Source: Photobacterium frigidiphilum (lineage in GTDB: Bacteria > Pseudomonadota > Gammaproteobacteria > Enterobacterales > Vibrionaceae). From it: DNA of 43,697 nt. The notes under the pieces were generated by a model. That model saw only the letters and a program-made list of their open reading frames with translations. It had not been told where the DNA came from and did not search any database. The stretch lies in the NCBI RefSeq assembly GCF_003025615.1, contig NZ_PYMJ01000042.1:1-43697 (forward strand). Reading direction: 5' to 3'. The translations under genes were made by a program, and so were the position numbers. The first letter of the stretch is position 1, and each line of letters starts with the position of its first letter. This document shows, piece after piece, positions 22,658 through 31,623 of the stretch.

Positions 22658-24239
22658 GATGCTCCAGTAAAGAGTGGTATACGGTGTGCGTATCGGTGGT
22701 TTTGAGGGTGGGAATACGGTCAGTGGCCGTGTTGATGTCAATCATGCCCTGTTGGATTTTGGTTAAAGCATGGTCCTTGAGCTCCTGATAGCCTTTGCGT
22801 TTCAATGCATCTTCCCACCCGAGGTAATCGTTATTGACAATGAACCGGCGATCTTCATCATCGAAAACAATCATTTCCAAAATGGCCGTTAGCCCTTTTT
22901 CACCTTTCTTGCAATGTTCACACCCGCTGTGATTACGCCAATAAACGGGAGCGAGGAACGTGTCATCCTCGATATGTTCTTTGAGCGTGGAGAGACCGCG
23001 TAGATATTCTTCATCGTCGCTGATGCTGTGATAATACTCGGCCGCGTTTTCGTGCGATATTTTGCAGTGTGGGCATAAGGTTCTGACCAGCGTTTGTGTC
23101 ACCCATAAACACATCAAGTCAGGGGCTGCGACAACGGCTGCATCGACCTTGAATTGTTTAATCATGGTGCCCGCAATGCCCACGGCATTAGAGGTGTGCA
23201 GCGTCCCTAATACCAATTGACCGGTGTCCCCCATTCGGCACGCCTGCATGGCCACATCATGCCCCCGCAGTTCACCATATGAGACGACATCAGGGTCTTG
23301 ACGCAGCATGACCTTGCCAAAGAAGCGGAAATCCAGGTATTCGTCACTTTTATCTGACACTTTTTGATTGGGGCGGACGTGGGTTTGTATCACCCCCAAA
23401 TCAAATTCCGGTGGATCTTCCAAGGTGTGATGAGAGCGACCGGGGTACAGGGTTTTACTGAGTTTTATCAGCGAGGCAATCAGGGTGGTTTTACCGCTGT
23501 TGACGACCCCTGAGACCAATAACAGCCCCTTGCTGCGACGGATGAAATTGGTGAATTGATCAACGTGCCCTTGGGTATAACCAAGTTGATTGATATCCGG
23601 TATTTCTTCATCTTTGTTTATCCAGCGCAGAGATAATTTCCCCCCCCTGTCCTTCGCTGGCATAGAGCTGGCCCGCCAAATGGTGTTACGCATGATCCCT
23701 TTTACTTTTAGCGAGTGTTCGATACGCCCTGCATTGGGGATCCCCTCGACATAGTCGTCGTCTTTATCAATGGCGACATCCATGAAAACAACGGAAAGCA
23801 AGGTGCGGCCATAATTGGGATCGGGGATGGGCTCACCAATCGGAATACGGTTGCCGTCTACACGGCAATAGAGTTCGGTTTGATGGCGGTAGATTTCAAT
23901 ATGAATATCGGAACTGCCGTGATTGACCGCTTCTTGCATAATGAACCACAGTCGGTCTTTAACATCGGAGTTATCTTCTTCCACGATATTGTCTTTGTTG
24001 ATTGAGTGTAAATCGCTGCGGTAAGCATCCAAGACCGAGGTTTCGACTTTTTTGACAAAAGGTGTTTTGCCAAAGAACTGTCCCTCTTCGAGGTCGGCGG
24101 TGGTGCGAATATAGTCAATCAGTGGTTTGAGGCGGGGAGCGTTAAAATTTGTCGTCCATATTTCGCCATTATCAAAAAAGAGACTGGCGGCATCTTCGTG
24201 GTAGAAGGTGCGCAGTGTCTCATCAATCACCAGTTTCAT
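22578..24239 (-). CDS. pilQ: PilQ-type thin-pilus assembly ATPase (GspE/PilB family)
   Basis: 553 aa. Walker A GVVNSGKT is at residues 244-251, the Asp box is HTLEDPPEFD, Walker B lies in DPDVVSYGELRG, and the His box is GQLVLGTLHTSNAV. A zinc-binding tetracysteine is visible: CPHC followed after about 50 residues by CEHC. The N-terminal region matches the GspE-N fold length of R64 PilQ. It drives pilus extension. Its start overlaps the pilP stop (ATGA). Confidence 0.93.
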   Translation of the reverse strand: MKLVIDETLRTFYHEDAASLFFDNGEIWTTNFNAPRLKPLIDYIRTTADLEEGQFFGKTPFVKKVETSVLDAYRSDLHSINKDNIVEEDNSDVKDRLWFIMQEAVNHGSSDIHIEIYRHQTELYCRVDGNRIPIGEPIPDPNYGRTLLSVVFMDVAIDKDDDYVEGIPNAGRIEHSLKVKGIMRNTIWRASSMPAKDRGGKLSLRWINKDEEIPDINQLGYTQGHVDQFTNFIRRSKGLLLVSGVVNSGKTTLIASLIKLSKTLYPGRSHHTLEDPPEFDLGVIQTHVRPNQKVSDKSDEYLDFRFFGKVMLRQDPDVVSYGELRGHDVAMQACRMGDTGQLVLGTLHTSNAVGIAGTMIKQFKVDAAVVAAPDLMCLWVTQTLVRTLCPHCKISHENAAEYYHSISDDEEYLRGLSTLKEHIEDDTFLAPVYWRNHSGCEHCKKGEKGLTAILEMIVFDDEDRRFIVNNDYLGWEDALKRKGYQELKDHALTKIQQGMIDINTATDRIPTLKTTDTHTVYHSLLEHHDAHQHAPETEKNTSASTQKADPVTA

Positions 24240-24916
24240 TCTGCCTCCTTCACGGCGGTTTGTTGTGGGTGTGACTGTGTCAGGTAGCGTTTAATGGGTG
24301 TTTTGTTTTCCACAAACGTGATGCTGTTCTCTGTGATGGTTCGCACCGTCACGCCATTGAAATGTGAGCCCACGTTGACGGGAATGGACTCATTCCCCAA
24401 ACGCACTATCGCTTCACGTCGCTTGCCGACAATAAAAATACTGTTGATGGCGAGTTGATCGGTGATCGTCATCGCGATGGATTGTTCAGGGGCAGATTGT
24501 GGCGAGGTGACCTGTATCGTTGGATGCAGGGGCGTTACGTCATTGTCTGCGGTGTCGTTGACACTGTCAGCCTGTTGTTGGGCGGTGAGGGCCAGTTTCC
24601 TAACCTCTTGCACGTACAATTGATTGGAGTAACGCAGAATACTCGCCGCCTCTTCATCCATCGCTTGTGGGGTAATGTCCACAATCGGGGGCTCGTCGTT
24701 GAATACGGGGGGTGGGAGTGTTTCCTCAACCCATGACGTGGGCTCACTGGCGGTATAGGACGGTGTTTGCTGTGGTATTCGGGTGGGGGCGGTCATCAAG
24801 GAATATAGCCATATCCCACCAGTGACAAGGATGACGGTGATACCGCCTATTAGTGCTGCGTTGCGTTTTCTGTTTGTCGGCGGGGTGTGCTTGGTGGCGT
24901 CATGTTCATTGTTCAT
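24236..24916 (-). CDS. pilP: PilP-like pilus assembly protein
   Basis: 226 aa. Single membrane segment (ALIGGITVILVTGGIWLYSL) near residues 22-41, a Pro/acidic periplasmic linker, and a C-terminal beta domain (AINSIFIVGKRREAIVRLGNESIPVNVGS, residues about 150-180) typical of PilP/GspC-like clamp proteins. It should link the inner-membrane platform to the PilN secretin. It overlaps pilO by 11 bp and pilQ by 4 bp. Confidence 0.82.
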   Translation of the reverse strand: MNNEHDATKHTPPTNRKRNAALIGGITVILVTGGIWLYSLMTAPTRIPQQTPSYTASEPTSWVEETLPPPVFNDEPPIVDITPQAMDEEAASILRYSNQLYVQEVRKLALTAQQQADSVNDTADNDVTPLHPTIQVTSPQSAPEQSIAMTITDQLAINSIFIVGKRREAIVRLGNESIPVNVGSHFNGVTVRTITENSITFVENKTPIKRYLTQSHPQQTAVKEAE

Positions 24917-26048
24917 CGGTAATACCTTCTAGCGTCAAGGTCAGATCAAAAGAGATGTAGGTATAAAAACTGCCCTGAGAAACCGTGAGGCCATCAATAA
25001 AGACGGGTTTGTTTTTCAGTACGTTGGCCAGTGTGGTCATAAAGGCAAAGGGCACCTCATCGAAATGCGCCGTGTATTGCCATTGCTTTACTTTGCCGAT
25101 ATTCGGTTGCTGGTTTTGGGTGAGGCTGGTTGCCCCAATCATGAGCAAGAGATCGTGCAATTGTGTGGGATAATTCCCCAGCCGCGCCCAGGTCGGTACG
25201 TTCTGTGCCTTGACGGGCATCGAAAAGGTGCGCGTGTCTTTGTCAAAGAACAGCGCAATTTCAGGATAACGACCTAACCAGGTATCCAGTGTGGCAAACA
25301 AGCCTTGTTTGTCTTTGGGTTTGACGGTGATGGTCACTGTGCTGTTTTCTAGTGACACATCCCCAATCATCCAATCGGTTGGCAGCAGATAAAAATAACT
25401 GAGGGCATAACTGAGGTCGGTTAAACCCGCCGTTGCCGGTGTCTTGGTGATAAAGGCGTTGTGCCACACCTCGACGGGGCTGATGGGTTGGACGTTAGCC
25501 TGTCGTGCTGGCGGCTCCAGATATTTATAGGTGAGGACGCCGCCTGCGAGTAAGAGCAAAGAAAGCGATAAGGAAGAAGCCAGTTGGGGTAAACGGTTTT
25601 TCTTGTGCTTGTCGCTTGTGGCAACCAGGTGGTAACTGTCTGGTACCGTGTTGACACCGACAGGGTTAATCGGCATACCGTGGCCAAACCGCACATAATC
25701 ATCGTTATGGGTGACAAAAAGCGGGTGTCCCAGGCTGATAAAGTAATCAAACAGGGTATAAACGGTATCAATAGAGCCGCAATGCTCCCGACAAACGTGT
25801 TGTTCGTCAACAAAGACGGCATAAGCCGTCTTGTTGTCTAGCCGCTCGATATACACAAAGCTTCGTAGCGTGATTACAGAGAGCACATAGTCGCCAGCAC
25901 AAACGGCGGGCTCTTGAGCGTAATAACGGGTGAGGCGTTGAGGTGTTGTCACGATACGCTCATAAGACGCGTTATCATGGCGTTGGTGTGTCACGAGGGC
26001 TTTTTTGTCAGTGAAGTGAGCGCATTGCGGTAGGATGAGCCCTACCAT
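24906..26048 (-). CDS. pilO: PilO-like pilus assembly protein
   Basis: 380 aa. A cytosolic N-terminal half with a PilO2-like domain (AVFVDEQHVCREHCGS; YVRFGHGMPINPVG) is followed by one membrane segment at about residues 160-180 (LSLSLLLLAGGVLTY) and a periplasmic ferredoxin-like C-terminal half. This matches the bitopic PilO of R64-type thin pili. Start and stop overlap with pilN and pilP. Confidence 0.8.
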   Translation of the reverse strand: MVGLILPQCAHFTDKKALVTHQRHDNASYERIVTTPQRLTRYYAQEPAVCAGDYVLSVITLRSFVYIERLDNKTAYAVFVDEQHVCREHCGSIDTVYTLFDYFISLGHPLFVTHNDDYVRFGHGMPINPVGVNTVPDSYHLVATSDKHKKNRLPQLASSLSLSLLLLAGGVLTYKYLEPPARQANVQPISPVEVWHNAFITKTPATAGLTDLSYALSYFYLLPTDWMIGDVSLENSTVTITVKPKDKQGLFATLDTWLGRYPEIALFFDKDTRTFSMPVKAQNVPTWARLGNYPTQLHDLLLMIGATSLTQNQQPNIGKVKQWQYTAHFDEVPFAFMTTLANVLKNKPVFIDGLTVSQGSFYTYISFDLTLTLEGITDEQ

Positions 26049-27508
26049 TATTCTGATCTCCTTGGGGTCAGTAGTACCAGTGTTTCAACCGTGGTATGGC
26101 TGGTTCCTTGACCGCCTAACCAATCCATCCAAAAGTTTTGGGTTTTTTCTGCCAGGGTGCGTTTTTGTTTAACCGACGCAATGACATAGGTTTGGCCATA
26201 CCGTAATTTGTTGAGGAAATTAATGTTACTGCCTTGCGTGGTGAGCATGCGTACTGTGTTGTCATTGTGCTCTTCGGTACGATCATCGGAGATTTTTGAT
26301 AATCTCCCCGAGATACGAAGCCAGACAAAATCATCCTGCACGTTCGGTGTGACCATGATGTCTACACCTGTTGACACGGATGTGCGTTTTAAATCACTGG
26401 TGATCACATTGTCATTGGCGGTTGTTTTCACATCAAGCAGAGGGGTGGTGGTGATTTGATTGATGGTGCCTGGCTGGTTATTTAAGAACATGCCGGTGAT
26501 GGGGGTTTCTTCTGCCACCGACCCTTGTTTGCGCAGTGCTCGAATAAAAGCGGTTGTACCGTCCCACTTCCCCGTGCCCTGAAATGCCAGACCATAGCCA
26601 GCGCCTTGCGACACCGTGGTGGTGCCAGGTACAAAAAATTGCAGGCTACCTTGGCCAACGTCTTTGATGATATTCCAGTCTATACTGCGCTCTTCGCCCA
26701 AATTCGAGCTGAATTCCAGTATCTGAATGTCCAGCACGGTTTGTTTGGCGAGCTCTTTCTGATAGCTGGCCACAAAGCGTCGCACTTGTTTCATGCGAGA
26801 AGGGGACGTGCGCACATTGACAATCGACAGTGACGGCAAGACCTGTACTCGGCCAATGAGTTCCTTGTCTTGGCCTTCTTTGCCTAAAATGGCTTCAATA
26901 CCGTCCCCAACATCGTTAAAGACATCCACATTGTCATAGGTGACATTGAGGTATTGCCCTTCTATGCGGGGTGTTCCGCCTTCTTCACCGGATGTTTCGG
27001 CCTGTGTGCCTTGAGAGCCGAGTTGACCCGTGTAATTCCCCGGTGGCAGGGTGATGGCGAAGGTATCTGATTCAAAGGCTTTAACTTCCAGTTTGTCGAG
27101 AGTCGTCTTGATACCGTAATCAATTTGTTGTGCCAGGGCATCCAGTGCACCGCCGCGTGATCCTTTGAAAACCAAGGTCACGCGCTTGTTCGGGTCAACG
27201 TCGCCATCAAAGGCAATGTTAACCGTTGTATCGGCCATGATGCGTGAAACCACGTTGGAAAGGGGTTCGTTATCAACCCCAATTGATGTTGGGGTTTGTA
27301 ACCATGGAATGGTCGGTTGGGTGTCGAGCGGCACAATGGAAATGGGCGGTGCGGTGATGTGCGTGACCTTGTGGTTGAGGGGAGCAGCGGTTGCCTGTGT
27401 AATTTGTTGATGGATAGCCGTGTTTTTTTCCGTGGTATCGAGATAGCTTTGCGATACACAACCACTCAGGGCAATGGCAACCAGCGCCAGGGTATACAAA
27501 TTTTTCAT
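26048..27508 (-). CDS. pilN: PilN-type outer-membrane secretin lipoprotein
   Basis: 486 aa. A lipoprotein signal with lipobox LSGC (Cys17) precedes N-terminal domains including VSRIMADTTVNIAFDGDVDPNKRVTL (about residues 85-110). The secretin core carries VQVLPSLSIVNVRTSPS, LDIQILEF, ATPLLDVKT-like and VDIMVTPNVQ blocks. This is the pore through which the thin pilus crosses the outer membrane. It starts one base before the stop of the preceding TcpQ-like lipoprotein gene. Confidence 0.92.
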   Translation of the reverse strand: MKNLYTLALVAIALSGCVSQSYLDTTEKNTAIHQQITQATAAPLNHKVTHITAPPISIVPLDTQPTIPWLQTPTSIGVDNEPLSNVVSRIMADTTVNIAFDGDVDPNKRVTLVFKGSRGGALDALAQQIDYGIKTTLDKLEVKAFESDTFAITLPPGNYTGQLGSQGTQAETSGEEGGTPRIEGQYLNVTYDNVDVFNDVGDGIEAILGKEGQDKELIGRVQVLPSLSIVNVRTSPSRMKQVRRFVASYQKELAKQTVLDIQILEFSSNLGEERSIDWNIIKDVGQGSLQFFVPGTTTVSQGAGYGLAFQGTGKWDGTTAFIRALRKQGSVAEETPITGMFLNNQPGTINQITTTPLLDVKTTANDNVITSDLKRTSVSTGVDIMVTPNVQDDFVWLRISGRLSKISDDRTEEHNDNTVRMLTTQGSNINFLNKLRYGQTYVIASVKQKRTLAEKTQNFWMDWLGGQGTSHTTVETLVLLTPRRSE

Positions 27509-28395
27509 TATTTTTCATCCATAATGAGTACGGTGCGGGTGTTGTCCAGCAAGTTGGCAATGACAGGGTAAGGCGCCAGTATTTTCCCCAGAGCCTGACT
27601 AATATCACCCTTGGGGGTCGCGATAGGATAAGGCGCAGGGAACGGGTAGTTATTTTTTGCCCGATAGCTTTGTCCCTGCTGGTTGCGTGCAATCCATTTC
27701 CAGTTGTAGTTCGTGGAAAGTGTTTTGAGTGCCATTTCAAGGTTCTCGCCCCGCGCCATCATGAGGGTGGAATCGCCTTCCCAAGGAACGAACGCCGCCA
27801 GCTTTTCGGGGTAGTAGCGAACGTGAAGGTACATTTTTACGTTGAGCGTTTTAGTCAGTTTGCTGACCGCCTGGCGATATTGGCCAGGCAAGGTGATCAA
27901 TTGTTCAGGCTTCTGATTGAGTTGGGTCATCACTGCAGCAGGTAATTCCCAGGCAATATTGTTGAAGCCATCATCGTGTAGCCAGCGGCTCATGGCATCG
28001 ATATAGCGTTCACGTGGCCATACTTTTAGTGGGGTGATGGACCGTGCTTGTTTTTTGGCGGGTTTTATCGTTTTAGACGTTGCTTTCTTGATTGATGCCG
28101 TCTTGACCTCGGGGGCTACCTTCGTTTGTGCTGCGATAGCGGATTCGACCAAAGACAGTGGCTTGTTATTGGACGGTGTCTGGACATTGGCGATGATTGT
28201 TTTGTTTACCGTCGGTTTTTTTACTGCAGGGTTCACAACCGATTGTTGGCGTGGCACAGAGAGGTCACGCTCGACGATATTGCGGTTTGCCAGTTCAAAA
28301 TATTCACCATGACCACGGTAGGTCGTCTGGCTGCATCCTGCTAATAACAGGCCCCCTATCAGCAGCGTTAGAGGGCGGTAAGTCGTCCTGTTCAT
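27508..28395 (-). CDS. TcpQ/PilL-like lipoprotein of the thin pilus
   Basis: 295 aa. The lipobox LAGC is at Cys20. A Lys/Pro/Thr-rich linker follows to about residue 120, then WPRERYIDAMSRWLHDDGFNNIAWEL (described in parts), a TcpQ_C-like domain. A second, similar-sized domain is near the C-terminus (LEMALKTLSTNYNWKWIA). TcpQ and PilL C-terminal domains stabilise the secretin. In R64 the PilL N- and C-terminal regions are one protein; here the N-terminal domain is encoded separately in the gene just upstream. Confidence 0.7.
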   Translation of the reverse strand: MNRTTYRPLTLLIGGLLLAGCSQTTYRGHGEYFELANRNIVERDLSVPRQQSVVNPAVKKPTVNKTIIANVQTPSNNKPLSLVESAIAAQTKVAPEVKTASIKKATSKTIKPAKKQARSITPLKVWPRERYIDAMSRWLHDDGFNNIAWELPAAVMTQLNQKPEQLITLPGQYRQAVSKLTKTLNVKMYLHVRYYPEKLAAFVPWEGDSTLMMARGENLEMALKTLSTNYNWKWIARNQQGQSYRAKNNYPFPAPYPIATPKGDISQALGKILAPYPVIANLLDNTRTVLIMDEK

Positions 28396-28751
28396 TGGCG
28401 TTGTTGTCCTTTCTCAAATGCTATCAGTTGGTTTGCTCTGTCCACTATCACGGTGTTGTCTGTCCCAATCAGCAGTTGCAGTACGTCCATGACGGGCATG
28501 GTGCGGTGCAGTTTGAGAGAGGGAGGGATAGATTTGGCCAGAAGGGTGCGGGTGGCCGTTGGTGCGGGGAAATCGCTTTGGATGTGATAACCAATCGGTT
28601 CAAGTAGCCAGCGGGTCGCATCTTCAACCGTGCGAACATCGGGCTCCCAGACGGTTCTAACAGCAACCAGTAACGGGTCTACGGGGGGGATGGGTGCTGC
28701 TATGGTGGGTAAACTCATACACAGTAAGCACCCGATGAAAAGTCGTTTCAT
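28392..28751 (-). CDS. pilL: PilL N-terminal-domain protein
   Basis: 119 aa, with signal peptide (LFIGCLLCMSLPTIAA). The mature part matches the PilL_N pattern found in ICE and plasmid thin-pilus clusters: VRTVEDATRWLLEPIGYHI, a pair of small hydrophobic motifs, then TMPVMDVLQLLIGTDNTVIVD and a closing LIAFE. It overlaps the following TcpQ-like lipoprotein by 4 bp, giving a split PilL. Confidence 0.75.
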   Translation of the reverse strand: MKRLFIGCLLCMSLPTIAAPIPPVDPLLVAVRTVWEPDVRTVEDATRWLLEPIGYHIQSDFPAPTATRTLLAKSIPPSLKLHRTMPVMDVLQLLIGTDNTVIVDRANQLIAFEKGQQRQ

Positions 28752-30034
28752 TATAAATAATCCTTATAAATATCAAGCCACGGCTCGATGAACAGCTCAT
28801 CTTCTAAAATGATGTTCATGCTTTGGCCTGCTCGAATAGTTTTTGTTGGCGTCAGCGACAGATACTTTTGTGCGAGTGGGGAGGCTTGTTGTCGGACGTT
28901 CTCGCCGACATTGCCGAGATAGCTTTGGTCATTGTTAGAGCCAGAGCCGGCATAACTGCTTTCGCTGGCGACCAGGGCATAAGCGGCGACCCCGAGGAAT
29001 TGGGCCATAAAGTGGTGATCGACTTTATCCTTGATAGCCGCGACCCCTTCGCGATCCAGTCCGGTTGATTTGGACAAATCAATGCGTTTGCCGTCAGGAC
29101 GGATAATCCATTGCACCGTCAGTCCTACGCGGGCCTGAATAGGTTCATTGATGTTGCTGGCATTGACTGACTTGATCATGACCTCTGAGCCTTTGGGAAC
29201 CAGTACATATTCATAGTTCAGGTCGTACACATCTTGGCTAACAATGGCTTTGAGTGTGCCCGCGTAGTCACTGATGGTTTTCATTGATGTAATCGCAGGT
29301 ATCAGTGTGCCGACGGGTAATTTCAACTTACCGTCCACATTGGCGTTGTACTGGTTGCTGTCGGTGTACCCAACAATGTTTGTGGGTGGTGGTGTGAATT
29401 GCCGGTTGAGGTTTTGCAGCACAGGCGATTCGGTTTGTGGAATATCGACGCTTGACGTATCTCCCCGTTGCAGTTTGGCTTGCAGGCGTTGTATTTCCTG
29501 TATGCGCCGTGCGACATTCAGACGCTTTTCTTCCATTGTCGGAAGAGGTTGCGCCTTAGCCTGTGTGGTACGCGCCGTTGGCATTGATGATGGCTCTGAG
29601 CGTCGCCATTGACTGCGTGTGGCCGTTAAGCTGCGCCTCAGTTCAGCTACCTTCCAGTCATTCTCTGCATCTTCAATCGGATTGGCCACACTGGCCAGTG
29701 CCGAAACCAAGTGTTGAGGCAAGTATGGATTGTCGTCTGGTGAGTTTGAGGCGGGGGTGGTTGCTTTTGTTTGTTTGTCAGCAATGCGGTTATTCACCAA
29801 ATCGGTGACGTTACTTGGTGTCGCCTCTACGACGGGGGCCTTTTGTGATTTTTTTTCTTGTGATGGTGTAACGGTGTTACTGCGCGTGGCAATGTCATAG
29901 ACCGTCATGAGCCCTAGAACAATAAAAACTAAGCCGCCAGTTGCCAATCCCCATCCTTTGAGTTTTTGTTTAAATTGCACCGGTTTTTCAACGGGCTTAT
30001 CAGGTTTAGGATCGTCAGGTAATCCCGTTTCCAT
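28751..30034 (-). CDS. virB10: VirB10/TrbI-family channel scaffold
   Basis: 427 aa. Short cytosolic N-terminus, one membrane helix (GGLVFIVLGLMTVYDIA, residues about 34-50), a Pro-rich/charged periplasmic linker, then the C-terminal beta-barrel domain. Its conserved features include LPVGTLIPAI, YDLNYEYVLVPKGSEV and AGQSMNIILEDELFIEPW. It spans both membranes and senses ATPase activity. Start overlaps the virB9 stop (ATGG/TAATGG junction). Confidence 0.93.
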   Translation of the reverse strand: METGLPDDPKPDKPVEKPVQFKQKLKGWGLATGGLVFIVLGLMTVYDIATRSNTVTPSQEKKSQKAPVVEATPSNVTDLVNNRIADKQTKATTPASNSPDDNPYLPQHLVSALASVANPIEDAENDWKVAELRRSLTATRSQWRRSEPSSMPTARTTQAKAQPLPTMEEKRLNVARRIQEIQRLQAKLQRGDTSSVDIPQTESPVLQNLNRQFTPPPTNIVGYTDSNQYNANVDGKLKLPVGTLIPAITSMKTISDYAGTLKAIVSQDVYDLNYEYVLVPKGSEVMIKSVNASNINEPIQARVGLTVQWIIRPDGKRIDLSKSTGLDREGVAAIKDKVDHHFMAQFLGVAAYALVASESSYAGSGSNNDQSYLGNVGENVRQQASPLAQKYLSLTPTKTIRAGQSMNIILEDELFIEPWLDIYKDYL

Positions 30035-30870
30035 TAGGATGCTCCTTGTGTGGCGTTGTCACGACGCGATATTGTGACTTCGACATCATCGACCCGCAGG
30101 GTAAAGGCGGGGTAAATTCCCGTAATGCGGTACATGCCATACGCATCATCGTACTTTGACGGGGCAATCGCATTCTTACCGCCTATTTGTGTTTCGACAC
30201 TCAAGACGCCACGGTTTGGATTGGCTAGCCGAATATAGGTAAAACGACCATCATCATAGACATCGGCCACGGTGTTGTTTCCGACAAAGGCTTTACCGTC
30301 GTTCCAGTCATAACGGGTGTAAATGTGATATCGATATTTACGCAGTGCATCACGTACTGCCCGTTGTTTGGCAACATCGTTGTTGCGGTTCGCGGTAACC
30401 AGTTGTTTGCGTAGCGTGGCGACCTGTGCATCCAGTCCACCTGCTTGTTGATACGAACGTGCAACAAATCCTGCTAATTGCGCGCTGGCTTCGGGGGTGA
30501 ACATTTGTCCTCCTGCATTGACCACCACACACGGTTGGTTATTTTTCGGGGTGGTGCGTATGGCGGTAATGTCATACGCGATACCATCATCGGTGTAAGC
30601 AAAAATCATGGTTTGCTTTCCGTTGTCGTTATCTGAGTTTGGCTTGATGACAATTTGATTCGTCCCGATAGCGCCTTCTACATCCCATAATTGGTTGTTT
30701 GACGTAAAGGGTTTGGATATCAAATTGGCGGGGAGCTGTAATCGAGTCCCCATCGTCAGGGCCGACTGTATTTCGATGATTTTGTTGGGCTTGTATTGAA
30801 CACGCTCACAAATGGCGGCCTGTGTTGAGGCCGTCATGGCAAGCAGCAAAACAGGGAGTACGGTTTTCAT
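30034..30870 (-). CDS. virB9: VirB9-family outer-membrane complex protein
   Basis: 278 aa; the signal peptide ends ...MTASTQA. N-terminal beta domain, then the C-terminal VirB9 signature: WNDGKAFVGNNTVADVYDDGRFTYIRL region near residue 200, and a PAFTLRVDDVEVTI strand. Forms the outer-membrane core with VirB7 and VirB10; no VirB7 lipoprotein was recognised next to it. Good ribosome site (GGAG). It lies 2 bp from virB8. Confidence 0.9.
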   Translation of the reverse strand: MKTVLPVLLLAMTASTQAAICERVQYKPNKIIEIQSALTMGTRLQLPANLISKPFTSNNQLWDVEGAIGTNQIVIKPNSDNDNGKQTMIFAYTDDGIAYDITAIRTTPKNNQPCVVVNAGGQMFTPEASAQLAGFVARSYQQAGGLDAQVATLRKQLVTANRNNDVAKQRAVRDALRKYRYHIYTRYDWNDGKAFVGNNTVADVYDDGRFTYIRLANPNRGVLSVETQIGGKNAIAPSKYDDAYGMYRITGIYPAFTLRVDDVEVTISRRDNATQGAS

Positions 30871-30872
30871 GG

Positions 30873-31610
30873 TTATTTCTCCAGTACGGGCTCTTTGGTC
30901 AGGGATTGGCTGATGATTTTCAAACCAAGGGGGTTAAGTGTAATGAACTCAATATCTTGTGCTTCCAGCCATGTTTTGCTGTTTAGCCGCCATTGAATAC
31001 TGAGCATGAGATTTTCAGCAGGGCGTTTTTTACCGTCTTTGGTGACAGTGCGAGTAAAATAGATATTTGTCCGTATCACCGGTGATGATTGGCCATTGAG
31101 TATGCCTTCGACCGAATCATAGTGATCATTGAACCGCCATTTTACCGTGGTGAAGTTTCGGGGCAGCTGACTGATTTTTGCGGCCTTCTCGATGGCATTG
31201 AAACCATCGGGGGATAAGAAGTCTTTAGAGAGCTTTTCATCTAAAAAGACATTGGCTTCGCCCCAGTCACTGGCAATGGTGGACGGCGTGACCGCGTAAC
31301 GCCTGTTGATGTATTTTGCCAGTAACGAATCAATCGTTGTTTTAAAATACAGTTGACTGTCTTGGGCGGTGTAGTTAATCACATCCCACTGGCCATTGGG
31401 TTGCAGCTTGACGTAGAGAATTTCCTTATTATTGTTGGCTTTGCCGAAGGCATACCAGGCAAAGGCAATGGCGAGCAGCACAGCCCCCCCTAATACCAGA
31501 CTCATGATGAACCAGCGGTTACGCTCGGCTTTCAGGAGTCCTTCAACGGGTTTTAACGGCGCAGGGAGTTGTTCGGGCAGCGTATCTGCTGACCGTAAGG
31601 GCATTGTCAT
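30873..31610 (-). CDS. virB8: VirB8-family inner-membrane assembly factor
   Basis: 245 aa. Cytosolic N-terminus, a single membrane helix (WFIMSLVLGGAVLLAIAFAW, residues about 33-52), then the periplasmic NTF2-like domain with INYTAQDSQLYFKT and NIYFTRTVTKDGKKR. Length matches VirB8. It bridges inner-membrane components and VirB9/VirB10. Confidence 0.9.
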   Translation of the reverse strand: MTMPLRSADTLPEQLPAPLKPVEGLLKAERNRWFIMSLVLGGAVLLAIAFAWYAFGKANNNKEILYVKLQPNGQWDVINYTAQDSQLYFKTTIDSLLAKYINRRYAVTPSTIASDWGEANVFLDEKLSKDFLSPDGFNAIEKAAKISQLPRNFTTVKWRFNDHYDSVEGILNGQSSPVIRTNIYFTRTVTKDGKKRPAENLMLSIQWRLNSKTWLEAQDIEFITLNPLGLKIISQSLTKEPVLEK

Positions 31611-31623
31611 GGGTTTTTCCTAT

